Source of the DNA: Flavobacterium piscisymbiosum
Lineage (GTDB): Bacteria; Bacteroidota; Bacteroidia; Flavobacteriales; Flavobacteriaceae
Assembly: GCF_020905295.1 (NCBI RefSeq)
Contig: NZ_JAJJMM010000001.1
Location: 682,001-746,000 of the forward strand
DNA length: 64,000 bases
Direction of reading: 5' to 3'
The position numbers and the translations under genes were made by a program. Below the pieces are notes generated by a model that did no database searches, had not been told where the DNA came from, and worked only from the letters and a program-made list of their open reading frames with translations. Positions 27,049 to 35,659 of the stretch are shown piece after piece (position 1 is the stretch's first letter; each line of letters begins with the position of its first letter).

Positions 27049-28509
27049 ATGCTAAAGCAATTTTTAAATTTAAAATTATCCCAAAAATTATCTCCACAGC
27101 AAATTCAGCTGATGAAGTTAATTCAATTGCCTACGCAAGCTTTTGAACAACGTTTATTAGAAGAAATGAACGAAAATCCGGCTCTTGAAGCTGGTAAAGA
27201 AGATGAATACGAAGCGGATGAATTCGCAAATGAAGAATACGACGATTATGATGATGCAGAATCTGACAGAATCGAAGCAGACGACATTAACATAGACGAA
27301 TACTTAAGCGACGACGATACTCCGGATTATAAAACTCAGGTGAATAATTATAGTGAAGACGAAGAAAGAGAAACTCCTTTTGCTTCGCCAATTAGTTTTC
27401 ATCAGGATTTAATCAATCAGCTGAATACTTTTATTTTGAATGATGAAGAGCGCGAAATAGCGGAATTCCTTGTTGGAAGTATTGATGATATGGGTTATAT
27501 CCGCAGAAGCGTTCCGGATATTGTAGACGATATGGCTTTTACTCAGGGTATTTATACCGATGAGAAAATGGTCGAGAAAATGCTTCAGGTAATTCATGAA
27601 CTGGAACCTTCAGGGGTTGGAGCGCGTGATTTGCAGGAATGTTTATTGTTGCAATTGAAACACAAAACGCCAACGGAATATGTTGATCTTGCAATTGATA
27701 TTATCGAAAATCAGTTTGATGCTTTTACCAAAAAACATTACGACAAACTGCTTCAAAAATATGGTGTTTCGAACGAACAGCTTAAAAAAGCGATTCACGA
27801 GATCGAAAGATTAAACCCGAAACCGGGCGGATCTTATACCGGAAATAATAAAGTAACCGAAAATGTGGTTCCTGATTTCGCGATCAGAATTGTGGATGGC
27901 GAACTGGAACTGACTTTAAACGGAAGAAATGCTCCTTCCCTGCACGTTTCGAAGGATTATCAGGAAATGATGCAGACGTATAAAGATTCTCGTGATAAAT
28001 CATCGGCTCAAAAAGATGCGGTTCAGTTTATCAAACAAAAACTGGATTCGGCTAAATGGTTTATCGATGCGATAAGACAACGTCAGGAAACGCTGTTTGT
28101 AACGATGAATGCGATTATGCATTATCAGGAGGAATATTTCTTAGATGGCGACGAAACTAAGCTAAAACCAATGATCTTAAAAGACATTGCAGATATGGTT
28201 GGTTTGGATATTTCGACAATTTCGCGTGTTGCCAACAGTAAATATGTAGAAACGCCATACGGAACGAAACTTATCAAGGAATTTTTCTCTGAAGCGATGA
28301 AAAACGATCAGGGTGAAGATGTTTCGACTTTAGAAATCAAAAAGATTCTTAAAAATACAATTGAAGAAGAAGATAAAAAGAAGCCTTTACCAGACGATCA
28401 ACTGGCAGAAATTCTAAAAGAAAAAGGTTATCCTATTGCCAGAAGAACTATCGCAAAATACCGTGAACAATTGGATATTCCTGTAGCGAGAATGAGAAAG
28501 AAGATATAA
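27049..28509 (+). CDS. rpoN: RNA polymerase sigma-54 factor
   Basis: A 486-residue sigma-54. The glutamine- and leucine-rich activator-interaction region I is at 1-50, an acidic linker at about 55-110, the core-binding domain at about 115-300, then the HTH and the RpoN box ARRTIAKYREQ (about 464-474) for -24 recognition. It is the partner of NtrC-type activators such as the one at 60.0 kb. It ends in a strong terminator. Confidence 0.98.
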   Translation: MLKQFLNLKLSQKLSPQQIQLMKLIQLPTQAFEQRLLEEMNENPALEAGKEDEYEADEFANEEYDDYDDAESDRIEADDINIDEYLSDDDTPDYKTQVNNYSEDEERETPFASPISFHQDLINQLNTFILNDEEREIAEFLVGSIDDMGYIRRSVPDIVDDMAFTQGIYTDEKMVEKMLQVIHELEPSGVGARDLQECLLLQLKHKTPTEYVDLAIDIIENQFDAFTKKHYDKLLQKYGVSNEQLKKAIHEIERLNPKPGGSYTGNNKVTENVVPDFAIRIVDGELELTLNGRNAPSLHVSKDYQEMMQTYKDSRDKSSAQKDAVQFIKQKLDSAKWFIDAIRQRQETLFVTMNAIMHYQEEYFLDGDETKLKPMILKDIADMVGLDISTISRVANSKYVETPYGTKLIKEFFSEAMKNDQGEDVSTLEIKKILKNTIEEEDKKKPLPDDQLAEILKEKGYPIARRTIAKYREQLDIPVARMRKKI

Positions 28510-28568
28510 GTTTTTTTCACCATTAAGAGATTAAGAAAAATTAAGCTTACTTTGAGTTTATAATACAT

Positions 28569-28612
28569 AGCAAACCCGACAGGTTTTTTTAACCTATCGG
28601 GTTTGCTGTTTT
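28569..28612 (+). terminator. rpoN terminator
   Basis: A 17-bp stem (28569-28585 with 28591-28607, one mismatch) closes a TTTTT loop and is followed by GTTTTATT. Confidence 0.8.
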
Positions 28613-28644
28613 ATTAATCTGTAGAAATATAGATTATTCATTAT

Positions 28645-28830
28645 TCCGTAGGAATATTTCATCGGTAGAAAAAAAATATTACGATTTTCCAATTGTGTCC
28701 TATAGGGACACTTGTTTCATGCAATTAACCACAACATATCCGTTCGATTATTCAAACGTTCCTACGGAACGTATATTCATAAACCAATTTAAAATAGCTA
28801 CCGACCAAACATTCCTGCGGAATGAATGAA
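28645..28830. repeat. Cluster of short REP-like hairpins
   Basis: Four small palindromes in a row: ATTCCGTAGGAAT, GTGTCCTATAGGGACAC, CGTTCCTACGGAACG and CATTCCTGCGGAATG. Each is a 5-7 bp stem with a 3-nt loop (GTA, TAT, TAC, TGC), the form typical of REP sequences. Confidence 0.6.
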
Positions 28831-28848
28831 ATAAAACAACAGATTTAA

Positions 28849-29413
28849 AAACCCGTAGGCCCTATTTTTTTACATTCTCACATATTAAACCGGATTAAAA
28901 TCCGGCCCTACAATATAAACCAAGCCAAAGGCTCTTTTTAAGTTCCGGAGGAACATATTATGTTGTAGAGCTGGACTTCAGTCCCGTTTAAAACAGAAAT
29001 ACGATTAATTCAAATCAAAAACAAAAAACCCGACAAATTCAAAACCCGTAGGCCTTATTTTTTTACATTCTCACATATTAAACCTGATTAAAATCCGGCC
29101 CTACAATATTGATCGAGCCGAAGGCTCTTTTATAGTTCCGGAGGAACATATTATGTTGTAGAGCTGGACTTCAGTCCAGTTTAAAACAGAAATATGATTA
29201 ATTCAAAACAAAAACCCAACAAATTCAAAACCCGTAGGCCTTATTTTTTACATTCCCACATATTAAACCGGATTAAAATCCGGCCCTACAATATTGATCG
29301 AGCCGAAGGCTCTTTTATAGTTCCGGAGGAACATATTATGTTGTAGAGCTGGACTTCAGTCCAGTTTAAAACAGAAATATGATTAATTCAAAACAAAAAC
29401 CCAACAAATTCAA
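28849..29413. repeat. Three tandem copies of a ~187-bp hairpin-rich unit
   Basis: Copies run about 28849-29040, 29041-29227 and 29228-29413 and are nearly identical, the second and third most so. Each begins AAAACCCGTAGGCC and contains the hairpins CCGGATTAAAATCCGG, GAGCCGAAGGCTC, TTCCGGAGGAA and TGGACTTCAGTCCA. Each ends with ACAAATTCAAAA, which is the left arm and loop of the terminator at 29395-29428. In the first unit the palindromes differ slightly (GTCCCG instead of GTCCAG). Confidence 0.85.
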
Positions 29414-29432
29414 AATCTGTTGGGTTTTCTTT
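29395..29432. terminator. Terminator of the tdk operon (and possibly bidirectional)
   Basis: AAAACCCAACA (29395-29405) pairs with TGTTGGGTTTT (29418-29428). It lies about 20 bp beyond the stop of the minus-strand gene at 29450. Confidence 0.7.
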
Positions 29433-29449
29433 TATGTAACAATTTCTAA

Positions 29450-29878
29450 TTATTTATACTGCTCGGGTGTTATCGTAATTTCAAATAAATAATCTTCTTT
29501 TTTATCATCGTAATTATAAATCAAAGTAAAACCCTGGTCTCTAAAAGCTTTAAGTCCGGGATTTGCTTTTACTGTGCTTAGCAGACTTTCTTTAATATTT
29601 TCTTTTATTAACTCAATTTCTGCAGTTTCTTTTTCAACATTTAACAACGTCAAATTATATTGAACCACTTTATCTTTAGGCAAAGTAACGTTATCCAAAC
29701 GAATCCCTGCCTGAATTGTTAAAGGGCAACTTGCATTATATTTGGCAACCAGCTCAACCATTTCCTTATCTGCAACGGGTTCCTTAAAAGAATAATATAA
29801 GATTAAAGCCAATGAAAATGCTACAATTGCACTTATTATTAAAACAGTTGATTTTTTCCCTTTAGTTGGTTGCTGCAT
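29450..29878 (-). CDS. Small membrane-anchored protein, function unknown
   Basis: A 142-residue protein with one N-terminal TM (about 12-30) and a soluble domain outside. The domain contains CPLTIQAGIRLDNVTLPKDKVVQYN, resembling the short conserved core seen in many Bacteroidota hypothetical proteins. It follows tdk by 25 bp on the same strand and is likely co-transcribed. No function can be assigned. Confidence 0.75.
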   Translation of the reverse strand: MQQPTKGKKSTVLIISAIVAFSLALILYYSFKEPVADKEMVELVAKYNASCPLTIQAGIRLDNVTLPKDKVVQYNLTLLNVEKETAEIELIKENIKESLLSTVKANPGLKAFRDQGFTLIYNYDDKKEDYLFEITITPEQYK

Positions 29879-29903
29879 TTTCTAGTTTTTTGTTGTAAGA
29901 ATC

Positions 29904-30494
29904 TTATTTCTCCTGATTTTTTTTCATTGCATTGTAATAAGCGGCGCGACTAAGTGGTTCGTATTCTTCGGTTTCACCAAGCATAACCAACTTATCATTA
30001 TCTGTTTTACGGAAACTATAATTCGCCAGATTTCCTGTTCTGGTACAAACGGCATGAACCTTAGTTACATATTCGGCCGTTGCCATAAGTGCCGGCATTG
30101 GACCAAAAGGATTTCCTTTAAAATCCATATCAAGTCCTGCAACTATCACACGAATCCCCTGATTGGCAAGATCATTACAAACTGTAACTATCTCATCATC
30201 AAAAAACTGTGCTTCATCAATTCCTATAACGTCGCAACCTTGAGCTAAAATAGCAATATTGGCAGCGGCCGGAACCGGAGTAGAACGAATTTCGTTAGCA
30301 TCATGAGATACTACCATTTCGTCATGATAGCGGGTATCGATAGCGGGTTTAAAAATTTCGACTCTTTGTTTGGCAAATTGGGCGCGTTTTAATCTGCGGA
30401 TTAACTCCTCGGTTTTACCCGAAAACATTGATCCACAAACAACTTCAATCCAACCAAATTGTTCTTTATGATTTACTGTATTTTCGAGAAACAT
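29904..30494 (-). CDS. tdk: Thymidine kinase (type II)
   Basis: A 196-residue salvage enzyme that makes dTMP from thymidine and ATP. The P-loop [10 protein letters not shown] is at 21-30, the Walker B-like IGIDEAQFF near 90-98, and the lasso-domain start at [18 protein letters not shown]. Typical type II enzymes bind zinc with four cysteines in the lasso; here only one (in AVCTRTG) remains, so the zinc site is absent. This probably reflects the lineage and does not imply inactivity. Confidence 0.96.
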   Translation of the reverse strand: MFLENTVNHKEQFGWIEVVCGSMFSGKTEELIRRLKRAQFAKQRVEIFKPAIDTRYHDEMVVSHDANEIRSTPVPAAANIAILAQGCDVIGIDEAQFFDDEIVTVCNDLANQGIRVIVAGLDMDFKGNPFGPMPALMATAEYVTKVHAVCTRTGNLANYSFRKTDNDKLVMLGETEEYEPLSRAAYYNAMKKNQEK

Positions 30495-30731
30495 TTTGTA
30501 TTTTTCTACCTTTAAAAATGAATAGTTTTTATTACTTTGTACTGGTAATAAATCGACGTGAAAAACAGCTGTTTTTTCACTTTTTCAAAAGTAGAAAATT
30601 TTTATCAAATCGGAGATTCGCAAACGCTTATTAACAGAAATAAAAAAATATCTTTTAGATTTCTACCGGTAATAAAGACATTCAAATACAAAATATACTA
30701 AAATACCCTATTCACTATAATTTCAACAGTT

Positions 30732-31790
30732 ATGAAAAAAAAATTGGAAGCCGATTTAATCAGCATTGCACATCGAATTTTAAAGCTTAAAAACAAATCC
30801 GATATCAATCAATTGTATCTTGAAACGCAGAAATTATATGAGAAATTAGCGGTTTTAAAGTTTGTAGACGAAAATTTCGACACTTTGAAGCCTACAATTG
30901 GTCACAGCGAAATTACTTCTGAAATTGAATCTATTTTTGATAAGGAAGAAATAATTCCGGCAGAAGTTAAAATCGAAGAGCCAGTTGCAGTTGCAGAAAC
31001 TCCAATTGAAACTATAGCTGAACCAGAAGTTACAGAAGAAATCAAAGCAGAAGAAATCAAAGCAGAAGAAGCAGAAGAAGCTGTTGAAGAAGAAATTGTA
31101 GCCGAAGTTCCTGAAGAAGTAACGCCGGAACCTATTATCGAAAATGTTGCTGAGCCAATTGCTGAAGTTATTGAAGAACCTGTTGCTGAAAAAACTGAAG
31201 AAGCAATCGTTGAAACTAAAGAAGAAACAAACGAAGAACTTTCTTTTACAACCGTTAGCGATTTAAAACCAATTCCGGATTTTGTACCTCTTTTTGAATT
31301 AGACAAACCAGAAGAAAAAGAACCGGAAAAAGAAGAACCGAAAGCAGAAATTTCAATACCAAATCCTATGACAATCACGTTTGAAGATTTTGGAGTGAAT
31401 TATGCCGATGCGCAATTTGTAAAAGTAGATAGTTTTGAAAACGTTGCCTCTACTCCTGCTCCGGTAATTAACGAATTTAAAGAGAAAAGAGAACCTATCG
31501 AAACTGTTGTTATAGAAAAACCAACAGAAGCAAAAGCTGTTACTTTGAATGAAAAACTGGCAAAAGGTTTTCATATCGATCTGAACGACCGAATTGCTTT
31601 CACCAAAAACCTCTTCGGAAACAGTTCTGAAGATTACAGCCGTGTCCTAAATCAGTTATTGACTTTTGACTCTTACGTTGAAGCGCATGAGTTTATAGAA
31701 AACATGGTAAAACCGGATTATAACAATTGGGACGGAAAAGACGATTACGCAGAACGTTTCCTTGGAATTGTAGAGAAGAAATTCTCATAA
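30732..31790 (+). CDS. Acidic repeat-rich protein, function unknown
   Basis: A 352-residue cytoplasmic protein. An N-terminal helical domain (about 1-65) is followed by a long low-complexity linker (about 70-215) rich in Glu, Val, Ala and Pro with repeats such as EEIKAEEIKAEE, and a conserved C-terminal domain (about 270-352, NEKLAKGFHIDLNDRIAFTKNLF ... YAERFLGIVEKKF). The C-terminal block is shared by many Flavobacteriia hypothetical proteins. It precedes rsmI, separated by 124 bp. Confidence 0.8.
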   Translation: MKKKLEADLISIAHRILKLKNKSDINQLYLETQKLYEKLAVLKFVDENFDTLKPTIGHSEITSEIESIFDKEEIIPAEVKIEEPVAVAETPIETIAEPEVTEEIKAEEIKAEEAEEAVEEEIVAEVPEEVTPEPIIENVAEPIAEVIEEPVAEKTEEAIVETKEETNEELSFTTVSDLKPIPDFVPLFELDKPEEKEPEKEEPKAEISIPNPMTITFEDFGVNYADAQFVKVDSFENVASTPAPVINEFKEKREPIETVVIEKPTEAKAVTLNEKLAKGFHIDLNDRIAFTKNLFGNSSEDYSRVLNQLLTFDSYVEAHEFIENMVKPDYNNWDGKDDYAERFLGIVEKKFS

Positions 31791-31914
31791 AAAGTAAAAC
31801 ACAAATTACACGAATTAGCACGAATTTTTTCTTTGTGAAATTTTTTTAAGACACCTGAAATTTGTGTCAATTAGTGAAATTCGTGTTCTAATTAAAATAG
31901 AATAGCGAAAAATT
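31791..31914. repeat. Inverted CACGAATT / AATTCGTG repeat
   Basis: ACACGAATTAGCACGAATT and, 50 bp later, its partner AATTAGTGAAATTCGTG form a loose inverted repeat. The same family occurs at 25.08 and 45.08-45.18 kb. It could fold as a terminator-like structure between the two genes. Confidence 0.5.
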
Positions 31915-32643
31915 ATGTCTAAATTATATATCGTTCCAACGCCAATTGGCAATCTTGAAGACATGACTTTTCGTGCCATCAGGATCCTGAAAGAAGTCGA
32001 TTTGATCTTGGCCGAAGACACCAGAACCAGTGGTAAATTGTTAAAGCATTTTGAAATTGGCACGCACATGCACAGCCATCACATGCACAACGAACACAAA
32101 ACAACCGAGAATTTGATTGCTCGTTTAAAAGCCGGCGAAACCATCGCTTTAATTTCAGATGCAGGAACTCCGGCAATTTCAGATCCCGGTTTTTTATTGA
32201 CGCGCGCTTGTGTCGAAAATAAAATCGAAGTCGAATGTTTACCTGGTGCAACAGCTTTTGTTCCAGCTTTAGTAAACAGTGGATTACCAAATGATAAATT
32301 TATTTTTGAAGGTTTCTTGCCTGATAAAAAAGGACGTCAGACTCGTTTTTTGGCTTTAGCCGAAGAAACCAGAACGATGATTTTATACGTTTCTCCACAT
32401 AAACTCGTTAAGACATTAGCTGAATTTATTCAGTATTTTGGAGAAGACAGACAAGTTTGTGTTTCACGAGAATTATCAAAACTTCACGAAGAAAATGTTC
32501 GCGGAACCGCAAAAGAAGTTTTAACCCATTTTGAAAAAACAGCTCCACGCGGCGAAATTGTAGTAGTGGTTGCCGGAAAAACAATAACGAAAGAACCTAA
32601 GAAAAGTAAGTTTTCTAAGGATGATGAAAAAGAAGAAGATTAA
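31915..32643 (+). CDS. rsmI: 16S rRNA (cytidine(1402)-2'-O)-methyltransferase
   Basis: A 242-residue tetrapyrrole-methylase-fold enzyme that 2'-O-methylates C1402 in the ribosomal P site. Signatures are the start LYIVPTPIGNLEDMTFRAI, AEDTRTSGKLL, LISDAGTPAISDPG and LPGATAFVPALVNSGLP, followed by FEGFLP. A lysine-rich tail ends the protein. It is slightly shorter than E. coli RsmI because the C-terminal RsmI-specific tail is reduced. Confidence 0.97.
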   Translation: MSKLYIVPTPIGNLEDMTFRAIRILKEVDLILAEDTRTSGKLLKHFEIGTHMHSHHMHNEHKTTENLIARLKAGETIALISDAGTPAISDPGFLLTRACVENKIEVECLPGATAFVPALVNSGLPNDKFIFEGFLPDKKGRQTRFLALAEETRTMILYVSPHKLVKTLAEFIQYFGEDRQVCVSRELSKLHEENVRGTAKEVLTHFEKTAPRGEIVVVVAGKTITKEPKKSKFSKDDEKEED

Positions 32644-32650
32644 ATTATTT

Positions 32651-33082
32651 ATGCAAAGAATAACTTGTTTCTTAATATTGATTATAATTTTTTCTTGTAA
32701 TGAAAGAAAGGCGAACAGCGAAATAAAACCTGACAGTAAAAATTATAATGATCAAGGAATTCAAGAAATTGGACAATTATATAATCCAGAAAATATAACT
32801 ACAAGACCTATTAAACTCTATAATAATGACGAAGAAAAGAATTATGAAATAGATATTTTTAATAGTGACCTATTATTGAGAGATAAAGAAAACTTGAAAC
32901 CTCATTCTGATAAAATTGCACTTTTATTAAAAAATCATTTAATAAAAAATAATGTTATCTATAATGATATTATTGTTAGAATATATCAAAAAAATGATGG
33001 GAAGCAATCTTTTCAGTATTCTGATAAAGAGTTGATAGAGATCAAAAACAAAAGACATTTAAATCAATCTCAAAAAAATTAA
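32651..33082 (+). CDS. Small lipoprotein, function unknown
   Basis: About 143 residues when started at the ATG at 32651, which gives a neat lipoprotein signal (MQRITCFLILIIIFSC with the lipobox cysteine). An in-frame upstream ATG overlaps rsmI and is not preferred. The mature part is polar and lysine-rich. The gene is more AT-rich than its neighbours. Confidence 0.65.
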   Translation: MQRITCFLILIIIFSCNERKANSEIKPDSKNYNDQGIQEIGQLYNPENITTRPIKLYNNDEEKNYEIDIFNSDLLLRDKENLKPHSDKIALLLKNHLIKNNVIYNDIIVRIYQKNDGKQSFQYSDKELIEIKNKRHLNQSQKN

Positions 33083-33094
33083 AGCGTAAATAAC

Positions 33095-33439
33095 ATGAGC
33101 ATACAAGCCTTTTTAGAAAAAGTAAAACAAACTCCAAACGAAATAACATTCCCTGAAACTATTGCAGTAATCGAGGAAAATTACAATTTTACTCCAACAG
33201 CTTTCCAAAACGGAACGCAGCATAATGCAGCCGGAGAAAATTCTGGTTCTTGCAAATTATTTTCTTTTGCAAAATTGCAAAATCTAAGCAAAGACGAAAC
33301 TTTGGCTTGTTTTGGCGCTTTTTATTTCGAAGAAGTTTTAGAAGACCCACACGGAACGAATCACCAAAACATTAGAAATTTCATCAACTTGGGCTGGGAC
33401 GGAATTAAGTTTGAAGGAAATGCTTTGGAACTGAAATAA
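33095..33439 (+). CDS. HopJ-family protein
   Basis: A 114-residue protein of the HopJ 'type III effector' family, with the conserved core NGTQHNAAGENSGSCKLFSFAKL and CFGAFYFEEVLEDPHGTNHQNIRNF. The family is widespread in bacteria without type III secretion, so the name is historical; a metabolic or housekeeping role is likely but not known. Confidence 0.9.
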   Translation: MSIQAFLEKVKQTPNEITFPETIAVIEENYNFTPTAFQNGTQHNAAGENSGSCKLFSFAKLQNLSKDETLACFGAFYFEEVLEDPHGTNHQNIRNFINLGWDGIKFEGNALELK

Positions 33440-33447
33440 AGTTATAA

Positions 33448-33942
33448 ATGAAGGAAACATTAAAAGAAATCCCAACTATACTATTTCTGCTTATAATTGG
33501 CATTCTTTTACCTGTATTATTTCTTCCTATAATTTTAGTTTATTTAGTCTTTGATTTTTTTCACAGAAAACGGTTCAAAAAAAGATATCATAATTATTTA
33601 TTATCCATTGAAGGAAAAAAATTCTTTTGTTACACCAATCGAAAAAATAACCATCACTATATTGAAAAAAATATAATACCAAATCTTACAGGTGATATTG
33701 AACCTATTTTTTTGGAAGGTAAAATTTTAAGATCCAAATACATTCAAGAATACATTTCTCATATGGTAGTTGCTGTTTCTGACCGAAAAGGTTATCCATA
33801 CTTAATTAAAATCAGCAAAGGAAAAGCAATAGACAAATCGATGAATAATGAATTTTACAATTTCAAAAGTCAAAATAAAAACCCTGAAGATTTACTAATT
33901 TTAATAAATAGCAGTTTCGATAATCTAAAATCAACACTCTAA
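33448..33942 (+). CDS. Single-TM protein, function unknown
   Basis: A 164-residue protein. One long hydrophobic segment (about 9-35, IPTILFLLIIGILLPVLFLPIILVYLVFDFF) is followed by a basic soluble domain. There is no domain I recognise. It lies 8 bp after HopJ and 16 bp before recJ, so it is probably in one transcript. Confidence 0.7.
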   Translation: MKETLKEIPTILFLLIIGILLPVLFLPIILVYLVFDFFHRKRFKKRYHNYLLSIEGKKFFCYTNRKNNHHYIEKNIIPNLTGDIEPIFLEGKILRSKYIQEYISHMVVAVSDRKGYPYLIKISKGKAIDKSMNNEFYNFKSQNKNPEDLLILINSSFDNLKSTL

Positions 33943-33958
33943 AATCTACAATAAAAAA

Positions 33959-35659
33959 ATGCGTTGGACATTAAAAACAAAACCTTCTGAAGATAAAGTC
34001 AAACATTTGGCGCAAGCCCTGAATGTAGAAGATTTTGTAGCAACCCTTTTGATTCAGCGTGGCATTGAAACTTTTGAAGATGCTAAGAATTTCTTTCGTC
34101 CTTCGTTAGAACATCTTCATGATCCGTTCTTGATGAAAGACATGGATAAAGCGGTTGCGAGAATCGAATTGGCGATCGAAAATCAGGAAAACATTTTGGT
34201 TTTTGGCGATTATGATGTTGATGGAACAACAGCTGTTTCTTTGGTTTCGGCTTATTTAAAATCACACTATCCTAATATTGCCACTTATATCCCGGATCGC
34301 TATGCAGAGGGTTACGGAATTTCTTTTAAAGGAATTGACTTTGCCGATGATAATGGTTTTTCGCTAATCATAGCACTAGATTGTGGAATAAAATCTATTG
34401 ATCATATCGCCTACGCGAAAGAAAAAAACATCGATTTTATTATTTGTGATCACCACCGTCCAGGAGAATTTCTTCCGGATGCGGTTGCGATTTTAGATCC
34501 AAAAAGAGAAGATTGTTTTTATCCATATGATGAACTGTGCGGTTGCGGCGTTGGCTTTAAACTGATTCAGGCTTTAGGAACAAACAGAAACGAGACAATA
34601 GAAGATTTAGTTCCGTATCTGGATTTAGTTGCCACAGCAATTGCGGCCGATATTGTACCAATCACTGGCGAAAACAGAGTTTTGGCTTATTTTGGATTGC
34701 AAGTAATTAATGCAGATCCCAGACCTGGAATTAAAGCTTTGGTACATCAGGTAAAAAAGAAAACACTTGACATTACCGATGTTGTCTTTATTATTTCACC
34801 AAGAATAAATGCTGCCGGAAGAATCAAACACGGAAATCATGCGGTTGAATTATTGACAGAATTTAATTTTGAACAAGCACAACAATTCGCATCCGAAATA
34901 GAACAATACAACTCAGACCGAAAAGATCTGGACAAACAAATTACTAAAGAAGCTTTTCAGCAAATTATACAAAATCAGGAGGAAGACCGATATTCGACCG
35001 TAGTATTTCAGGAAGACTGGCACAAAGGCGTTATCGGGATTGTAGCTTCGAGACTAATAGAAACCTATTATCGTCCTACTTTGGTTTTTACCAAAAGCGG
35101 CGATAAATATGCCGCTTCTGCAAGGTCTGTAAAAGGATTTGATGTGTATAACGCTCTTGATGCTTGTTCGCAGCATTTAGAACAATTTGGAGGACATATG
35201 TACGCTGCAGGAATGACTTTGAAAGCAGAAAACTATAAAACCTTTAAAGACGCTTTTGAAAAACAAGTAGAGGAAACCATTTTACCCGAAATGCGAACTC
35301 CGGAAATAGAAGTCGATGCCGAAATTGACTTCGCCGACATTACTCCGAAACTTGTTCGGATTTTAAAACAATTCGAACCTTTTGGCCCTTTGAATATGAC
35401 ACCTGTTTTTATGACTAAAGACGCCAAAGACACCGGTTATGCGAAAACTTTAGGCTCAGAAGACGAACATTTGAGACTTTTTGTAAAACAGCATAACTCA
35501 GACGGAATTGCCGCTATAGGTTTTGGCCTTGGAAAAAAAATAAACATCGTAAAAAATCAAAATTCTTTTCAGCTAGCTTATTCACTGGCCGAAAACGAGT
35601 GGAACGGAACTGTATGTACTCAACTTATGCTTAAAGACATTAGAACAAATGACAACTAA
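33959..35659 (+). CDS. recJ: Single-stranded-DNA-specific exonuclease RecJ
   Basis: A 566-residue 5'-3' exonuclease of the DHH phosphoesterase family used in recombination and mismatch repair. The catalytic DYDVDG (about 84-89) and DHH (164-166) motifs and the DHHA1 signature GGHMYAAGMTL near 405-415 are visible. The OB domain is at the C-terminus. It overlaps the next gene by 11 bp. Confidence 0.97.
   Translation: MRWTLKTKPSEDKVKHLAQALNVEDFVATLLIQRGIETFEDAKNFFRPSLEHLHDPFLMKDMDKAVARIELAIENQENILVFGDYDVDGTTAVSLVSAYLKSHYPNIATYIPDRYAEGYGISFKGIDFADDNGFSLIIALDCGIKSIDHIAYAKEKNIDFIICDHHRPGEFLPDAVAILDPKREDCFYPYDELCGCGVGFKLIQALGTNRNETIEDLVPYLDLVATAIAADIVPITGENRVLAYFGLQVINADPRPGIKALVHQVKKKTLDITDVVFIISPRINAAGRIKHGNHAVELLTEFNFEQAQQFASEIEQYNSDRKDLDKQITKEAFQQIIQNQEEDRYSTVVFQEDWHKGVIGIVASRLIETYYRPTLVFTKSGDKYAASARSVKGFDVYNALDACSQHLEQFGGHMYAAGMTLKAENYKTFKDAFEKQVEETILPEMRTPEIEVDAEIDFADITPKLVRILKQFEPFGPLNMTPVFMTKDAKDTGYAKTLGSEDEHLRLFVKQHNSDGIAAIGFGLGKKINIVKNQNSFQLAYSLAENEWNGTVCTQLMLKDIRTNDN

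Larger units (their letters stand above)
28510..29449. repeat. Hairpin-rich repeat region between rpoN and the tdk operon
   Basis: This 940-bp gap contains the rpoN terminator, a string of short hairpins (28645-28830), three tandem copies of a unit of about 185-190 bp (28849-29413), and a terminator (29395-29428). No protein-coding gene is supported. Confidence 0.85.

Noticed and set aside
28849..29413. CRISPR array
   Set aside because: Repeats are about 187 bp with no spacers between them, and no cas gene is present.
30902..31378. A 158-residue minus-strand serine-rich frame
   Set aside because: It is the antisense of the low-complexity Glu/Ala linker of the acidic protein, a typical shadow of repeated codons.
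32621..32650. Upstream in-frame start for the lipoprotein gene after rsmI
   Set aside because: It overlaps rsmI and places extra lysines before the signal peptide; the ATG at 32651 fits a lipoprotein signal better.
33095..33439. HopJ as evidence for type III secretion
   Set aside because: The family name is historical; no secretion system genes are in the window and the family is common in free-living bacteria.
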